Of a stretch of 61,492 nt of DNA, positions 16,889-27,032 are shown piece after piece. How positions within the stretch are numbered: the stretch's first letter is position 1; the number at the start of each line of letters is the position of its first letter. Source of the stretch: Xenorhabdus bovienii (GTDB taxonomy: Bacteria; Pseudomonadota; Gammaproteobacteria; Enterobacterales; Enterobacteriaceae); the NCBI RefSeq assembly GCF_024721015.1, contig NZ_JANAIF010000022.1, positions 1-61,492 on the forward strand, written 5' to 3'. The position numbers and the translations under genes were made by a program. The notes under the pieces are model-generated. The model worked only from the letters and a program-made list of their open reading frames with translations, was not told the origin of the DNA and did no database searches.

Positions 16889-18130
16889 TTAAGAGTATAT
16901 ATCAGTGTCAATTGTCGCTTGCCAAATGTTTCCATATGTTACATTGAGATCGGTATCTTTCCCAACTTGATAGTCAAAATAAATCATACTTGATCTATCT
17001 TCATAAGACTCCCGATCTTTCAATAAATCATGTGGTATTGGAAATGTTAATTCTACATTTTTTCCAGCATTTCCTGCTACATATGGCATTATGCGTGTAC
17101 AAGACCAATGAATAATTCCGGTTTTTGAATTAATATATAAATTTAAAGTTACTTCTGATCCTAGAGCCACTTTTGTGCTGTCATTAGGATCATTGGTACC
17201 AGTTATTTGCACAAATAATCCTGCGAGATCATTAGTTTTTTTGTATTGAGATATCGTATTATCATCAACAGTATCATATACAATGCTGTCAGGAAAAATC
17301 CCATAACTAGAATACACTTGGCAAGTATTGTATATCCTGATAACATCTGCCCAGGGTTGATTTTGTTGATTTCCTTTGTAAGTCAAAGTCAATGGTCTAG
17401 ATTTATATTTAGTTATATCTCCTAGGGCTCTGATGACAATATAGCTAAAATAGGAAAAATGATCTTTCTCTTTCTCAAAAATGTCATAAGGTAATGGAAA
17501 AAATTTACTTAAATAATTTTTACCTGAAATTTGAATGACATTACCAGTATATTTATTATTAACGATAAATAGTATGTAATCTCCATCCTGAACATTGTCA
17601 TACTCTGGAATCCTGACTAAAAATTTACTTTCCCCATCTGATATTAGATCTCCTTCAATAAAGTTGAGTATTTCTGGTTCTGGATACTTTTCAGGAATTT
17701 CATCTAATGTATGATCAACAATATATATTGCATGATCTGCTGGAATTGGTTTTGTGTCTCCTAATATTTGAGAAAACAATTTAAGTATTAAATTCTCTGA
17801 TTTTATAGGATGTATGAAAAATAAAACATTACCTTGCTTATCTGATTTTACAAAAAAACCTTCATAGTTTTTTTCAGATACAGTTGTAATTTCTGTTCTG
17901 TTATTAGACTCATATATTTTAATTTTTTTTAAATTGGAATTAGAACTATCAGAAATAAATATCTTTTTTCCACCTAAGGGCTTTCCATGTATATCCCTGA
18001 TAGTTGCTGTTACTTTAGTATATATTTCATCTGTATTATTATTGGATGATTGAGAAATAGATATAAAAGGAGAATCAATGTGTAATATTAATGATTTTAG
18101 ATTCACGATATCTTTAGCAGTATTAACCAT
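16889..18130 (-). CDS. multidomain protein of the local paralog family (short form A)
   Basis: The 413-residue protein lacks the first domain of the two long forms and begins directly with the Ig-like module (LKSLILHIDSPFISI, KVTATIRDIHGKPLGG, VKSDKQGNVLFFIHP). The shared middle domain (PEPEILNFIEGDLIS, QDGDYILFIVN) and the C-terminal domain follow (CQVYSSYG, GLFVQITGTNDPND, ending YGNIWQATIDT). There is no signal peptide or transmembrane segment. The start has a GAGGGA ribosome binding site. It is strongly AT-rich compared with core genes. Function unknown; a role tied to the neighbouring surface protein is only a guess from location. Confidence 0.7.
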   Translation of the reverse strand: MVNTAKDIVNLKSLILHIDSPFISISQSSNNNTDEIYTKVTATIRDIHGKPLGGKKIFISDSSNSNLKKIKIYESNNRTEITTVSEKNYEGFFVKSDKQGNVLFFIHPIKSENLILKLFSQILGDTKPIPADHAIYIVDHTLDEIPEKYPEPEILNFIEGDLISDGESKFLVRIPEYDNVQDGDYILFIVNNKYTGNVIQISGKNYLSKFFPLPYDIFEKEKDHFSYFSYIVIRALGDITKYKSRPLTLTYKGNQQNQPWADVIRIYNTCQVYSSYGIFPDSIVYDTVDDNTISQYKKTNDLAGLFVQITGTNDPNDSTKVALGSEVTLNLYINSKTGIIHWSCTRIMPYVAGNAGKNVELTFPIPHDLLKDRESYEDRSSMIYFDYQVGKDTDLNVTYGNIWQATIDTDIYS

Positions 18131-18565
18131 ATTTCCCTCTATTATTTATATATTAAAAAATAAAATGACAAAAATTTAAATTTAATGCAAATCTATATTT
18201 ATTAAATGAGTTAATAACATAGTAGGTTTGTTACAATTAATCTAAATTATCTATAACCCATTGTATAATGAAAAATAGTTATCACTAATGTATCTATTAC
18301 TATAGTAATAGATCTATATCTATATCATCTTATGATAATCACCATTATGAAATTTTTTAAAACTTCATAATTACAGTGTATTTTACGTCAAATGGTGATT
18401 TAATAGTATTAATATTAAGGCCGTAATTACAAAAAAAACAATGTTACAAAGAGGGTGATAGCAATATATTTTATCTATAATCCCATTTTATTTCGTTGTG
18501 ATAATAATATTGCCAATTATCACAACCACACCGATTAATTGTTTTATTAAGGCCAGAAATTATCA
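18131..18565. other. AT-rich gap between two paralogs, with one hairpin
   Basis: No coding frame is seen. A 10-bp inverted repeat (18496-18505 and 18516-18525, TTGTGATAAT and its complement) lies about 40 bases after the upstream minus-strand gene and could end its transcript, leaving the rest as promoter DNA for the gene at 18130. Confidence 0.5.
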
Positions 18566-19780
18566 TTATTCATCATCAGTTTCAATTTCTGCCGACCAAA
18601 TTTCTCCATATTGATCATTGCCGTCATAAAATGTATAGTCAAAGTAAATATAACCTACCCCACCATCTTGATATAGTTTAACATCTTTAACATCATCGAA
18701 TGGAATATGAATAACAGCGGATGTCCTACCTGAAGGCTGTACCTTTATTTTTCCTGAATAAATTTTAGCATAACTCTTATCTATTGAGTTTAGATATAAC
18801 TTCAAAGTTACAGGAATATTTAATGGGACTTTATCTTTTTCTCTATTAGGGTTTTGAGTACCTAATATTTCAACATATAATCCTTTTTTCTGACCACCTG
18901 GGTATTGCATTATTGCAGCATAATTAATTGAACTATCATTTGGGATTATAGCATCTGACTCAGTACCAAGGCTGGTATATACGATACATGCAGCATAATT
19001 TCTTTCTACTACTGGAACTGGTTTATATATAACACCTCCTTTATAAGTTAAAGGTAATGAAACAGATTTTTCCTCTAATATATTTCCAAAACCTCTGATG
19101 ATAACATAGAAGAAATTAGAGTATACATTTTCCGTGAAAATATCATATGGAATTTCAGTTGAGGTGCTTGAATCATCATTATTATCTACTCGAATAAAAT
19201 ATTTCGTATATTCTCCATTTACAAAAAATAGAATGTAATCACCTAGTGTTTTTCCAGGGTAGTGTGGAATATCAATTTCAAATTTAGCACTCCCATCTGA
19301 TTTTAGATACTCCCCCCAAAAATTAATTATTTCAGGCATGTCAAACTTTATTTTCATGTTGTCCAGAGAATTATTAACGATAAAGATTTTATGTTTAGCA
19401 GGCATTAACCTTGTTGAGTCGACTATATTTGTATATAAGTTTAGAACAACAGGAAGAGATTGATGTGGGTGAATAAAAAATAATATATCCCCACATTTAT
19501 CAGTTTCTATAGAGAATCCTTCTCTACCATCTTGTTTTACTGGGGTAATTTCTTTACTTTGGTCTGAACCATAAATTTTCACATTATTTAAATTTCCAGA
19601 AATAGAATCAGATACAAATATGGAAATGTTAGGTAAAGAATTACCGTATATGTCTTGAACTTTTGCGGTAACCTTAATTTTTCTTCCATCAACACCTTGA
19701 GTAGATAGATTAGGAACAGCCAAAAAGGGAAAACACACATCTAATCTTAATGATTCAAAGTTTATTTTATTACTATTCAT
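18566..19780 (-). CDS. multidomain protein of the local paralog family (short form B)
   Basis: The 404-residue product again starts with the Ig-like module (FESLRLDVCFPFLAV, KVTAKVQDIYGNSLPNISIFV, IETDKCGDILFFIHP). The middle domain (MPEIINFWGEYLKSDG, LGDYILFFVNGEY) and the C-terminal domain follow (CIVYTSLG, GLYVEILGTQNPNRE, ending YGEIWSAEIET). The frame is open to a TTG at 19828, but the ATG at 19780 gives an N-terminus matching the other short form. The gap to the upstream paralog is only about 70 bases, so these two may be co-transcribed. No signal peptide; function unknown. Confidence 0.7.
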   Translation of the reverse strand: MNSNKINFESLRLDVCFPFLAVPNLSTQGVDGRKIKVTAKVQDIYGNSLPNISIFVSDSISGNLNNVKIYGSDQSKEITPVKQDGREGFSIETDKCGDILFFIHPHQSLPVVLNLYTNIVDSTRLMPAKHKIFIVNNSLDNMKIKFDMPEIINFWGEYLKSDGSAKFEIDIPHYPGKTLGDYILFFVNGEYTKYFIRVDNNDDSSTSTEIPYDIFTENVYSNFFYVIIRGFGNILEEKSVSLPLTYKGGVIYKPVPVVERNYAACIVYTSLGTESDAIIPNDSSINYAAIMQYPGGQKKGLYVEILGTQNPNREKDKVPLNIPVTLKLYLNSIDKSYAKIYSGKIKVQPSGRTSAVIHIPFDDVKDVKLYQDGGVGYIYFDYTFYDGNDQYGEIWSAEIETDDE

Positions 19781-19848
19781 GTAAGTTTTCTTTTTAGTGT
19801 GATAATGGAATTTATTAGGCGAATTCAAGATTAATTTTTGTTAATTGT

Positions 19849-21420
19849 TTATTCTGGTCGTGTGTCAATCAATCCTTCCCAAATTTCCCCATAATTTTTT
19901 TTATTTCCAATGTTAAACTCATAATCAAAATAAATACTACCTGGACCACCATTATCATAGGGGTAGATTTTATTCAGAAAATCAAAGGAAATATGAAAGG
20001 ACAATGATACAATGCCTTGACTACCGACCTGTGTTGGCATAGGTAAGGTCCAGGATTTATGGGTATTACAATTTGATGACTGGATATATACGTTTAGTGT
20101 GACTTTATAATTTAGTGGAACTTTTCCTGGTATATTATTCCCCCCTAATACCTCAACAAATAATCCAGTATTTGGTGTGCTTGGATTGTCCAAATATCTT
20201 TTTATACTATCATAACTAATACCTGTGTCAGGTTGTATCTCTGCTATACCAATACCAAGACTGGTATATACTTTACAGCGATCATATTTTCTTGTTACAT
20301 TTGTAGGAGGATTATATATTGCACCGCCCATATATGTCACAGGGTATGGCCTTGAAGTTTTCGAACCAGCAGCTTCCCCCAAAATGACTATGTAACTAAA
20401 TTCGTAGTTAATAGAAATATTAAAAATATCATAAGGCAGAGAGTATGAGTATTTTCCTTGTCCTAGTTCTGTGTTTGGGTTACTAACAGAAACATAATAT
20501 CCACTATACTTAGGCGTAGTATCATTATCAGTTTTAATCATAAATACTATATAATCTCCGCGTTTACTGTTATCATAATTATCTATAGAGACATAAAAAT
20601 TTGGCTCTCCTGTATTAGAAGTTAAAGGTCCTGGAAATCCCCCTAATATGTCGGGTTCTCGTAGACTATCCATAGGGTTAGGGCGTTCCGTGTTAATAAA
20701 AAATAGAGGGGATGTTGCTGGGATGTAGTCAAAGGCGTCTATAACTGAACACCTCAAATCAAGCACCATTGAAAGCGACTTTTCTGGGTAGATATAAAAT
20801 ACAATACTACCATCTGATTGAGAATTAAGAAATAATCCATCATAAGTATAAAATTGTTGTGGTGTAATAATATTACCGTTATTATCCTTAATAGTACATT
20901 CATGTAAATTATTTGATCTAAAAGAATCTATATATATTGGAACACCAGATAGTGTCTTTCCGCTCTTATCTGTCAGTATCGTAGATACTTTGGTTTTATT
21001 TGTTACAGAACTGTTTTTAACATTAAATGTATCTAAAAAAACATTGTCAATAGTCAATTCCAATGAATCGGGGTTTATTTTGTTAAGGTTGCATTTAAAT
21101 TTCAAGGGTGTCATGTTAGCTACAGGAAGGGTTGTTCCTACATTAAAAATAATTTGATCCTGTTCAGTTAAAGCGCTACTTACACTTAACATTATAACAC
21201 AGGTATAATTTATTATTTTACCTTCCTTATTTGTTATTGGTTTAAAATCTAAATGATCCGTTGGTGGAGTGATATTAGTTACGGTTGTAAATTTAGCTTT
21301 AACACCAGATAAAGGAGTATCTGGTGTTAAAGTAAGAATGAGAACAAAGCTTTGTCCTATTATCAAAGTGGCATTTTGGTTAAGTGATGCTGTTAATGGG
21401 TTTTTTGGTGTTGTTTTCAT
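19849..21420 (-). CDS. multidomain protein of the local paralog family (long form B)
   Basis: The 523-residue product has the same four-domain order as the member at 15163-16728: an N-terminal domain (about 1-110, LIIGQSFVLILTLTPDT), an Ig-like module (KVSTILTDKSGKTLSGVPIYI, NSQSDGSIVFYIYPEKS), a middle domain (REPDILGGFPGPLTS, KRGDYIVFMI) and a C-terminal domain (CKVYTSLGIG, GLFVEVLGGNN, ending YGEIWEGLIDT). The start has a GAGGT ribosome binding site. It is the first gene of the minus-strand series, so the promoter should lie between 21421 and about 21600. No signal peptide; function unknown. Confidence 0.7.
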   Translation of the reverse strand: MKTTPKNPLTASLNQNATLIIGQSFVLILTLTPDTPLSGVKAKFTTVTNITPPTDHLDFKPITNKEGKIINYTCVIMLSVSSALTEQDQIIFNVGTTLPVANMTPLKFKCNLNKINPDSLELTIDNVFLDTFNVKNSSVTNKTKVSTILTDKSGKTLSGVPIYIDSFRSNNLHECTIKDNNGNIITPQQFYTYDGLFLNSQSDGSIVFYIYPEKSLSMVLDLRCSVIDAFDYIPATSPLFFINTERPNPMDSLREPDILGGFPGPLTSNTGEPNFYVSIDNYDNSKRGDYIVFMIKTDNDTTPKYSGYYVSVSNPNTELGQGKYSYSLPYDIFNISINYEFSYIVILGEAAGSKTSRPYPVTYMGGAIYNPPTNVTRKYDRCKVYTSLGIGIAEIQPDTGISYDSIKRYLDNPSTPNTGLFVEVLGGNNIPGKVPLNYKVTLNVYIQSSNCNTHKSWTLPMPTQVGSQGIVSLSFHISFDFLNKIYPYDNGGPGSIYFDYEFNIGNKKNYGEIWEGLIDTRPE

Positions 21421-21610
21421 TTTATTACCTCAAGAATTTTATTTTTAAAATATAATTAACCAAGGGTATTTATTTTCTTGTTATACAATCTTTGGTGACT
21501 TCACATTTGCAATATAAATACATCAATATAAAAAGTATAATGACAAAAAATTATCATCTGATAACCGCTCTATATCACCAGCATAAAATTCTTACTTAAG
21601 AGAAAAATTA

Positions 21611-21710
21611 GGGTTCTGTCGCATTAACGGCGAGTTTATCAGTCGTATCCGGTGTGATTGTTTTTTTAACACAGTTAGTCGATAAAACAGTTCTATTGGC
21701 GATAAATTCT
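21611..21710 (-). mobile_element. right end of an IS6-family element (remnant, reverse orientation)
   Basis: The first bases (GGTTCTGTCGCATTA) are the terminal repeat seen at the other IS6 remnants. The 100 bases match, in reverse, the right end of the remnant at 27082-27603. The rest of this copy is missing because another IS6 end begins directly at 21711. Confidence 0.75.
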
Positions 21711-23064
21711 GGCTCTGTCGCATTAAGCGGTCATCCGGTAAGCTCCCTTGTTTTTGAGCGAATCCAGAGTGATGTCCCTGATCCGAAACGCGTTTAAACG
21801 CCTCCATTATCCTGTTGATATTATCGCTTAGTGTGTTCGCTGGTCTCTGACCTACATTCTGAGCTTGCGTAATCTGGAAGAAATGATGGCTGAGCGAGGG
21901 ATAACCGTCGATCATTCTACGCTCTGCCGCTGGGTTCATCGTCGGGTTCCGTTGATGGGCAAACGTTATCGGCGGAGCAAGCCCGCCATTGGGCGTCGGT
22001 GGCGAATGGATGAAACCGATATCAAAATCAAAGGACAATGGCGTTACCTCTACCGTGCTGTAGACTCAGACGGCAATACGGTTGATTTTTTGTTGACCGC
22101 CTATCGGGATAAGAGTGGTACAACAAAGCCGCGCTAGACGAGTTAAATCAGGGAAAACCGAAGGATAAGCAGCTCAATATCCGGCAAATATCTATGGTCT
22201 CACCCATTTTTGCAATACTGATTTTGATCTCTTGTTGGTTTGCTTAAATCTACCCGGCATCAATAGGGGTAAAAATGCCCGCGCCATGATAAGTTCCGCT
22301 CCCGATGGATCTTAAAAGTATCACGACTTCATTAATTCATTATTTAGCTTAGGTTTTTATCGGATCGATTTGCCGTTCATGTCATCAAGAATCAGTCTTC
22401 TTAAAACCGGATGGTAACTTATTGAATAAAAATATAATTATTATTTAAAACCGTTTCATTTATGACCTTTCAACTATGGTCTGTTGTGTGATAATAGCTC
22501 AGGCTATTCTGGCCAGTTTGTTTGCCAATGCGCAGCACGCAACACAGGAATGTTTTCTTGTTAGCTGCATTTTGACCCAATCGGCTAATTTTCCCGACAG
22601 AGGCGCAATGTTTTGGATAAACACTCTGGCACATTGAACCCGTAACCAGCGCAAATTTTTGTCTCCTCGCTTGCTGATCCCCAAGAGGGTATTTCTCCCG
22701 CCTGAGGCCGCAAAATCCCGGCTGCGCGCATATTGCTTACCGTTACCTAATTGTGCAGAGAGTGCGCTCGCGGTTATTGGCCCAACAGCAGGTATCGCAA
22801 CAGGATAGGAGGCCATCTTGTATCTCAATAACCTGATTGAACAGGATCATCGCAGGCGAATACGCCCTATTCTGAGGTTCAAAAACTTTAGGCGGGCTCA
22901 GACCGTATTAGCTGGGATTGAACGGGTTTGCATGTTGCGCAAAGGGCAATACCCGCAAGAACCAGAATATCCAATTTCACCGGAGGCCTATTTCTATCAA
23001 CTAACGGCATAAAAATAAATCAAAATACTTTCGCTCGAGATCTCTCTGCTAATGCGACAGAATC
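21711..23064 (+). mobile_element. IS6-family element, decayed and interrupted by an IS110-type remnant
   Basis: Terminal repeats are GGCTCTGTCGCATTA (21711) and its near complement ending at 23064. The transposase starts in degenerate form near 21790. A readable part at 21865-22137 gives NLEEMMAERGITVDHSTLCRW and RRWRMDETDIKIKGQWRYLYRAVD, including the first catalytic Asp. It then runs through an apparent deletion (a DKSG junction) and a one-base frameshift into KAALDELNQGKPKDKQLNIRQ. After the inserted IS110-type DNA (22194 to about 22820) the C-terminal part resumes at YLNNLIEQDHRRR and ends near 23012. It cannot encode an active transposase. Confidence 0.8.
22194..22820 (-). mobile_element. 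IS110-family remnant nested in the IS6 element
   Basis: On the minus strand 22499-22815 encodes the C-terminal third of an IS110-type transposase (Transposase_20 part): IPAVGPITASALSAQLG, NTLLGISKRGDKNLRWL, ARVFIQ and CALANKLARIA. An apparent deletion after DFAA removes the conserved WLGLVPRQ-like block. The N-terminal RuvC-like part is absent. About 300 noncoding bases follow the stop (22498 down to 22194), the end of which is repeated at 11567-11710. A long noncoding end after the transposase is typical of the IS1111 branch. Confidence 0.7.
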
Positions 23065-23255
23065 TTAAAAATAGCGTTTTAGATAAATCACTATACCCAT
23101 AAGATAACTTTTAGTTATCAATTGATAATTATCTTTCATTACAATAATAAAAATATTTTCTAATATAGAAGATTAGGAGAATAGCCTGATTTTATACTGA
23201 TTCAGTAAAAATCAGGCTGTTAATTATAATTTGATGTATTTTGGGGTGCCTATAT

Positions 23256-26200
23256 ATGTCATCATATATTCGTAAATTCATTGGTTTTTTTATCTTTATT
23301 TGTGCATTAGTTATGCTTTCTATACTGATGAATGCCTTTGCAGATGGTAAAGATAACGTAGACATTTTTATTAGTGAATCAAGTAAAAAAATAATTAATG
23401 AGAATACCAATGATACTTCAGAATCTGATGCCAAAAATTTAATCGCCAGAAATATTCAAACAGTAGGCAATATCCTATCATCTTCTCCTTCGGATTTAGC
23501 AGAGCAAGCTAAATCCTATACTTTGGGAAAATTCAACAGTACTGTCTCTTCCGAAGCTAAAAAATGGTTATCACAGTTTGGTACTGCCAGAATCAATTTT
23601 GGTCTGGATAAAAAGGGAACGCTGGAAAACAACTCCCTCGATTTATTGCTGCCACTTTACGACAACAAAGCAGACTGGCTGCTATTCTCTCAATTAGGCT
23701 ATCGTAACAAAGACAGTCGTAATACCATAAACGTTGGCTTAGGTGGACGCTATTTCTATCAAAACTGGATGTATGGCATGAATACTTTTTATGATCATGA
23801 CCTGACGGGAAATAATCAGCGTTTAGGTTTGGGAGGCGAAATTTGGGGCGACTATATCAAACTCTCCGCCAATGCCTATTATCGATTGAGTGAATTACAA
23901 AAATCACGGAATTTTAAGAATTATCATGAACGCCCAGCAAATGGATATGACATTAACGGCGAATTTTTCCTGCCCGTCTACCCCAATCTAGGTGCGAAAC
24001 TGACATACGAACAATATTTCGGTGATAACGTTACCTTATTTAATCGCAATACCAGACAGAAAAACCCAAGCCTGGCTAAATTAGGTTTAACTTATACCCC
24101 AATTCCACTGATAACAATGGGTGTGGATTATAAACAGGGCGAAAGCGGTCATACTGAAACGCAGTTTTTAGCTAATTTCAATTATAAACTGGGGGTGCCT
24201 CTCAGTGCGCAATTATCGCCAGAAAATGTGGCTTCAATGCGTACATTGACAGGAAGCCGTTATGATTTAGTGGAAAGAAATAATAATATTGTGCTTGATC
24301 ATATAAAACAATCCACTATTCAACTTTCTATACCCCAGTCTTTAATTGGTTATAGCCATGAAGAAAAAACAATATCGACTACAAATAATCCTGATAATAA
24401 AGTTGAATTACAAGATAATAAAGAATTTATCAAAAACGGCGGTAAGATAAATGTTAAGGGAAACCAAATTTTCATTACATTCCCTACATATCAACTTAGT
24501 CATAGCGAGACAAATAATTATCCTGTTAATTTCAGTGTATTTGAAAACAGTACCGTAAAAACAGCGTCTAATAATGGAATAATGACCTTAATTGTCAGGC
24601 CATTTGTAGTAAAAGAAAAAGAAGTCAGTCCTATAGAAACATTACCTGCTGATGGTAAAAAAACTTATCTCTTTACTCCTGTTATAACCTACGATGCCGT
24701 AGGTAACCAGCCTTTAGCTCAGGTTACCCTTGATAATGTTCAATGGACAACCGAGCCAGAAATTGGCGAAAAATCAGGACTACAGTGGGGAAAACCTGAA
24801 AAAACATCAAAAACTAATGAGAAAGGGCAATTACAAGCAGCTTTAACCAGTACTAAGCCCATCAAAGATGTGAAAGTATTCCTGCAAATGGATGGAATGC
24901 CTAAAACGCAAGTAGGAACGGTGAGTTTTGGAGAAGATACTTCACGTTTTCAATTAGGTGAAATAAACATTTCATTACCAAACAATATGAAAACGCCTCT
25001 AACAGCAGATGGGGTTCAGGCTTATACCTATAAAGCTGTTGTTTTATATGGTAAGAATCGAGTCCCACCAAATACATCAATCGCCGATATAAAATGGGAT
25101 CACGATCATAAAGAGATTTCGACTTTGAAATTAGTACCTGATGGTGACAAAACCGATAGTGAAGGGCAATTGATCGCAACATTGACGAGTTCTGAACCCG
25201 TCAATCATGTCACTGTGACTCTTTCGATTGAAGGGCATCCAGAAAAACCAGCTGGCCGCGTTTCTTTCGAACCGGCAGAAATTTCGCTAAAACATTCACC
25301 TTCAGGACCAATATTGGTTGGTGAAACATATACTGTTAAAGCAACAAGTAACGATAAAGATTCACCGAAAAATCTGCCAATAACGTGGGATTTTGATGCT
25401 CCTCAGCATGATAAAGTTACACATAATTATACTGCTGGTCATTCAGAGGCAACATTTAGCAGCAGTGTGGAGCAGGTAGTTACAGTAAAAGCGGCTATTA
25501 ATGGTTCTCTGCCCTCGCAAACAGATTTGGTTTTCAACAGTCCATCAATTGAGAACATAATGTTAAGCTCTGAGACACCAAATGGAACAATTTCGCCCGG
25601 AGAGTCATATAAATTTATAGCCACCGTATTTGGTGCTGATGGTAAAACTCCCTATAGTGGAAGCACTATTCCATTTGAGTGGAGAATTAAATCACCAACA
25701 GATGCTGAAAAGGCGGGTCTATCTTTATCGCCCTCAGGAAAAGTAACTGCTGTATCCGATGGAGCATTAAACGCAGAATTAACAAGTAAAAAGGATACAT
25801 CTGCTGTTACAGCTGCTGAAGTATGTCTGACTATTGTTGATGCTCCTCAATCCCCAACAACGCATAAGTGCATAGATTCAATTAATTTTAAATCTCCGCC
25901 TGTGGATTTTGATATTACCAGTGTTGAAGTCCATAAGGTTGTGGTCGATGGTATTGAAAAACCATTTGATCCCCAAAAACCGCTGCTTGGCAATGGTGCT
26001 GACAAATACAAATACAGAGCATTGATTACAAAGAAAGGAAGTAAAGACCAAGAAAAAATTGCAAATCATACATTTAATGGTGTGGAATGGACACGCAACC
26101 AGAAACAAATCGACAATAAATACTTATCTGAACCTGAAACAATATCATTAAAAACAGATGATGATGGATATTTATATGCAACATTAGACAGTAATGTTGG

Positions 26201-27032
26201 AGTTGGTAATGAAAAGGATATCGAAAAGACATTTATCAACGTGACATTGACAATACCGAGTGAATTACCCAGTGGTGAACCCAAGAGTAAGGGTTCTGCT
26301 AATTTGGTGAATTTTATTCCAAAGCCTGAACAAGCAGTAATGTTTGTTTATAATCAATATAATGAAAACAAGAATATAACCTTTCAGGAACCACATCCTT
26401 ATAATTATTTTCGATCGTTAAATGCAGAGCTGAGAGATCCCCACGAGCCAGAGAAAAATTTTAATCAGCCTGAAGTTATATATAGTTACAGTGATGCAAA
26501 ATCAGATTTTGACCCCTTATTATCTTTAGGAGAAAATAACAAAGGACCGATAGAGTTTTATGCTGTAGGCAGCGCAACAGTAAAGGCAACAATAAATAAA
26601 GATGATGGAAGAATTTACCTATATGAATATAAAATAAATATAAAAAAATATCCTTTACTTCCAACTTATACGGGGAATGAGAATCAAATTAATCTATATG
26701 GTTATCATACTGCTGATAGTCCCGTGATATGTGAACTTTCTAATACTCCTCCTGGTTCTGCTAGATTCGGTGAATCTATCACTTTTTCTGTACAGGATCT
26801 TAGCTCTTCTATTGGCGGTATAACTGCATTATCTAATGAATTTAAGAACCTTAATGATTGGGGTTTTTTCCATCCAGAACAAACTCAGGCCGACTCAAAA
26901 ACAATTCAATATAAACTAAATGATGGATCGAATAAATATGTAATTTTTAATCCTATTACTGACAAAGAAAATACAGATATAAATGCAAGTGGATTATTAA
27001 TTTGTGAAACAAACACAAAAAAATCAAATTAA
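23256..27032 (+). CDS. inverse autotransporter adhesin (invasin/intimin type)
   Basis: This outer-membrane surface protein is predicted to expose an adhesive rod. The 1258-residue product has a signal peptide (hydrophobic segment about 8-25, likely cleavage after NAFA), a short helical linker with no LysM domain, then the inverse-autotransporter beta-barrel at about 95-340 (ARINFGLDKKG, SLDLLLPLYDNK, NVGLGGRYF, GMNTFYDHDLTGNNQRLGLG, TYEQYFGDNV). After it come several Ig-like repeats with the Big_1 signature (TSKTNEKGQLQAALTS, KTDSEGQLIATLTS, KTDDDGYLYATLDS). The last 115 residues hold two cysteines (VICEL, LLICETN) that could close a lectin-like tip as in Yersinia invasin. The ATG at 23256 is preferred over an in-frame TTG at 23241. 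It is bracketed by IS6 remnants. Confidence 0.9.
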   Translation: MSSYIRKFIGFFIFICALVMLSILMNAFADGKDNVDIFISESSKKIINENTNDTSESDAKNLIARNIQTVGNILSSSPSDLAEQAKSYTLGKFNSTVSSEAKKWLSQFGTARINFGLDKKGTLENNSLDLLLPLYDNKADWLLFSQLGYRNKDSRNTINVGLGGRYFYQNWMYGMNTFYDHDLTGNNQRLGLGGEIWGDYIKLSANAYYRLSELQKSRNFKNYHERPANGYDINGEFFLPVYPNLGAKLTYEQYFGDNVTLFNRNTRQKNPSLAKLGLTYTPIPLITMGVDYKQGESGHTETQFLANFNYKLGVPLSAQLSPENVASMRTLTGSRYDLVERNNNIVLDHIKQSTIQLSIPQSLIGYSHEEKTISTTNNPDNKVELQDNKEFIKNGGKINVKGNQIFITFPTYQLSHSETNNYPVNFSVFENSTVKTASNNGIMTLIVRPFVVKEKEVSPIETLPADGKKTYLFTPVITYDAVGNQPLAQVTLDNVQWTTEPEIGEKSGLQWGKPEKTSKTNEKGQLQAALTSTKPIKDVKVFLQMDGMPKTQVGTVSFGEDTSRFQLGEINISLPNNMKTPLTADGVQAYTYKAVVLYGKNRVPPNTSIADIKWDHDHKEISTLKLVPDGDKTDSEGQLIATLTSSEPVNHVTVTLSIEGHPEKPAGRVSFEPAEISLKHSPSGPILVGETYTVKATSNDKDSPKNLPITWDFDAPQHDKVTHNYTAGHSEATFSSSVEQVVTVKAAINGSLPSQTDLVFNSPSIENIMLSSETPNGTISPGESYKFIATVFGADGKTPYSGSTIPFEWRIKSPTDAEKAGLSLSPSGKVTAVSDGALNAELTSKKDTSAVTAAEVCLTIVDAPQSPTTHKCIDSINFKSPPVDFDITSVEVHKVVVDGIEKPFDPQKPLLGNGADKYKYRALITKKGSKDQEKIANHTFNGVEWTRNQKQIDNKYLSEPETISLKTDDDGYLYATLDSNVGVGNEKDIEKTFINVTLTIPSELPSGEPKSKGSANLVNFIPKPEQAVMFVYNQYNENKNITFQEPHPYNYFRSLNAELRDPHEPEKNFNQPEVIYSYSDAKSDFDPLLSLGENNKGPIEFYAVGSATVKATINKDDGRIYLYEYKINIKKYPLLPTYTGNENQINLYGYHTADSPVICELSNTPPGSARFGESITFSVQDLSSSIGGITALSNEFKNLNDWGFFHPEQTQADSKTIQYKLNDGSNKYVIFNPITDKENTDINASGLLICETNTKKSN

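Noticed and set aside
21592..22038. A 148-codon minus-strand frame over the IS6 remnant
   Set aside because: The plus strand carries recognisable IS6 transposase sequence; the minus frame is its complement.
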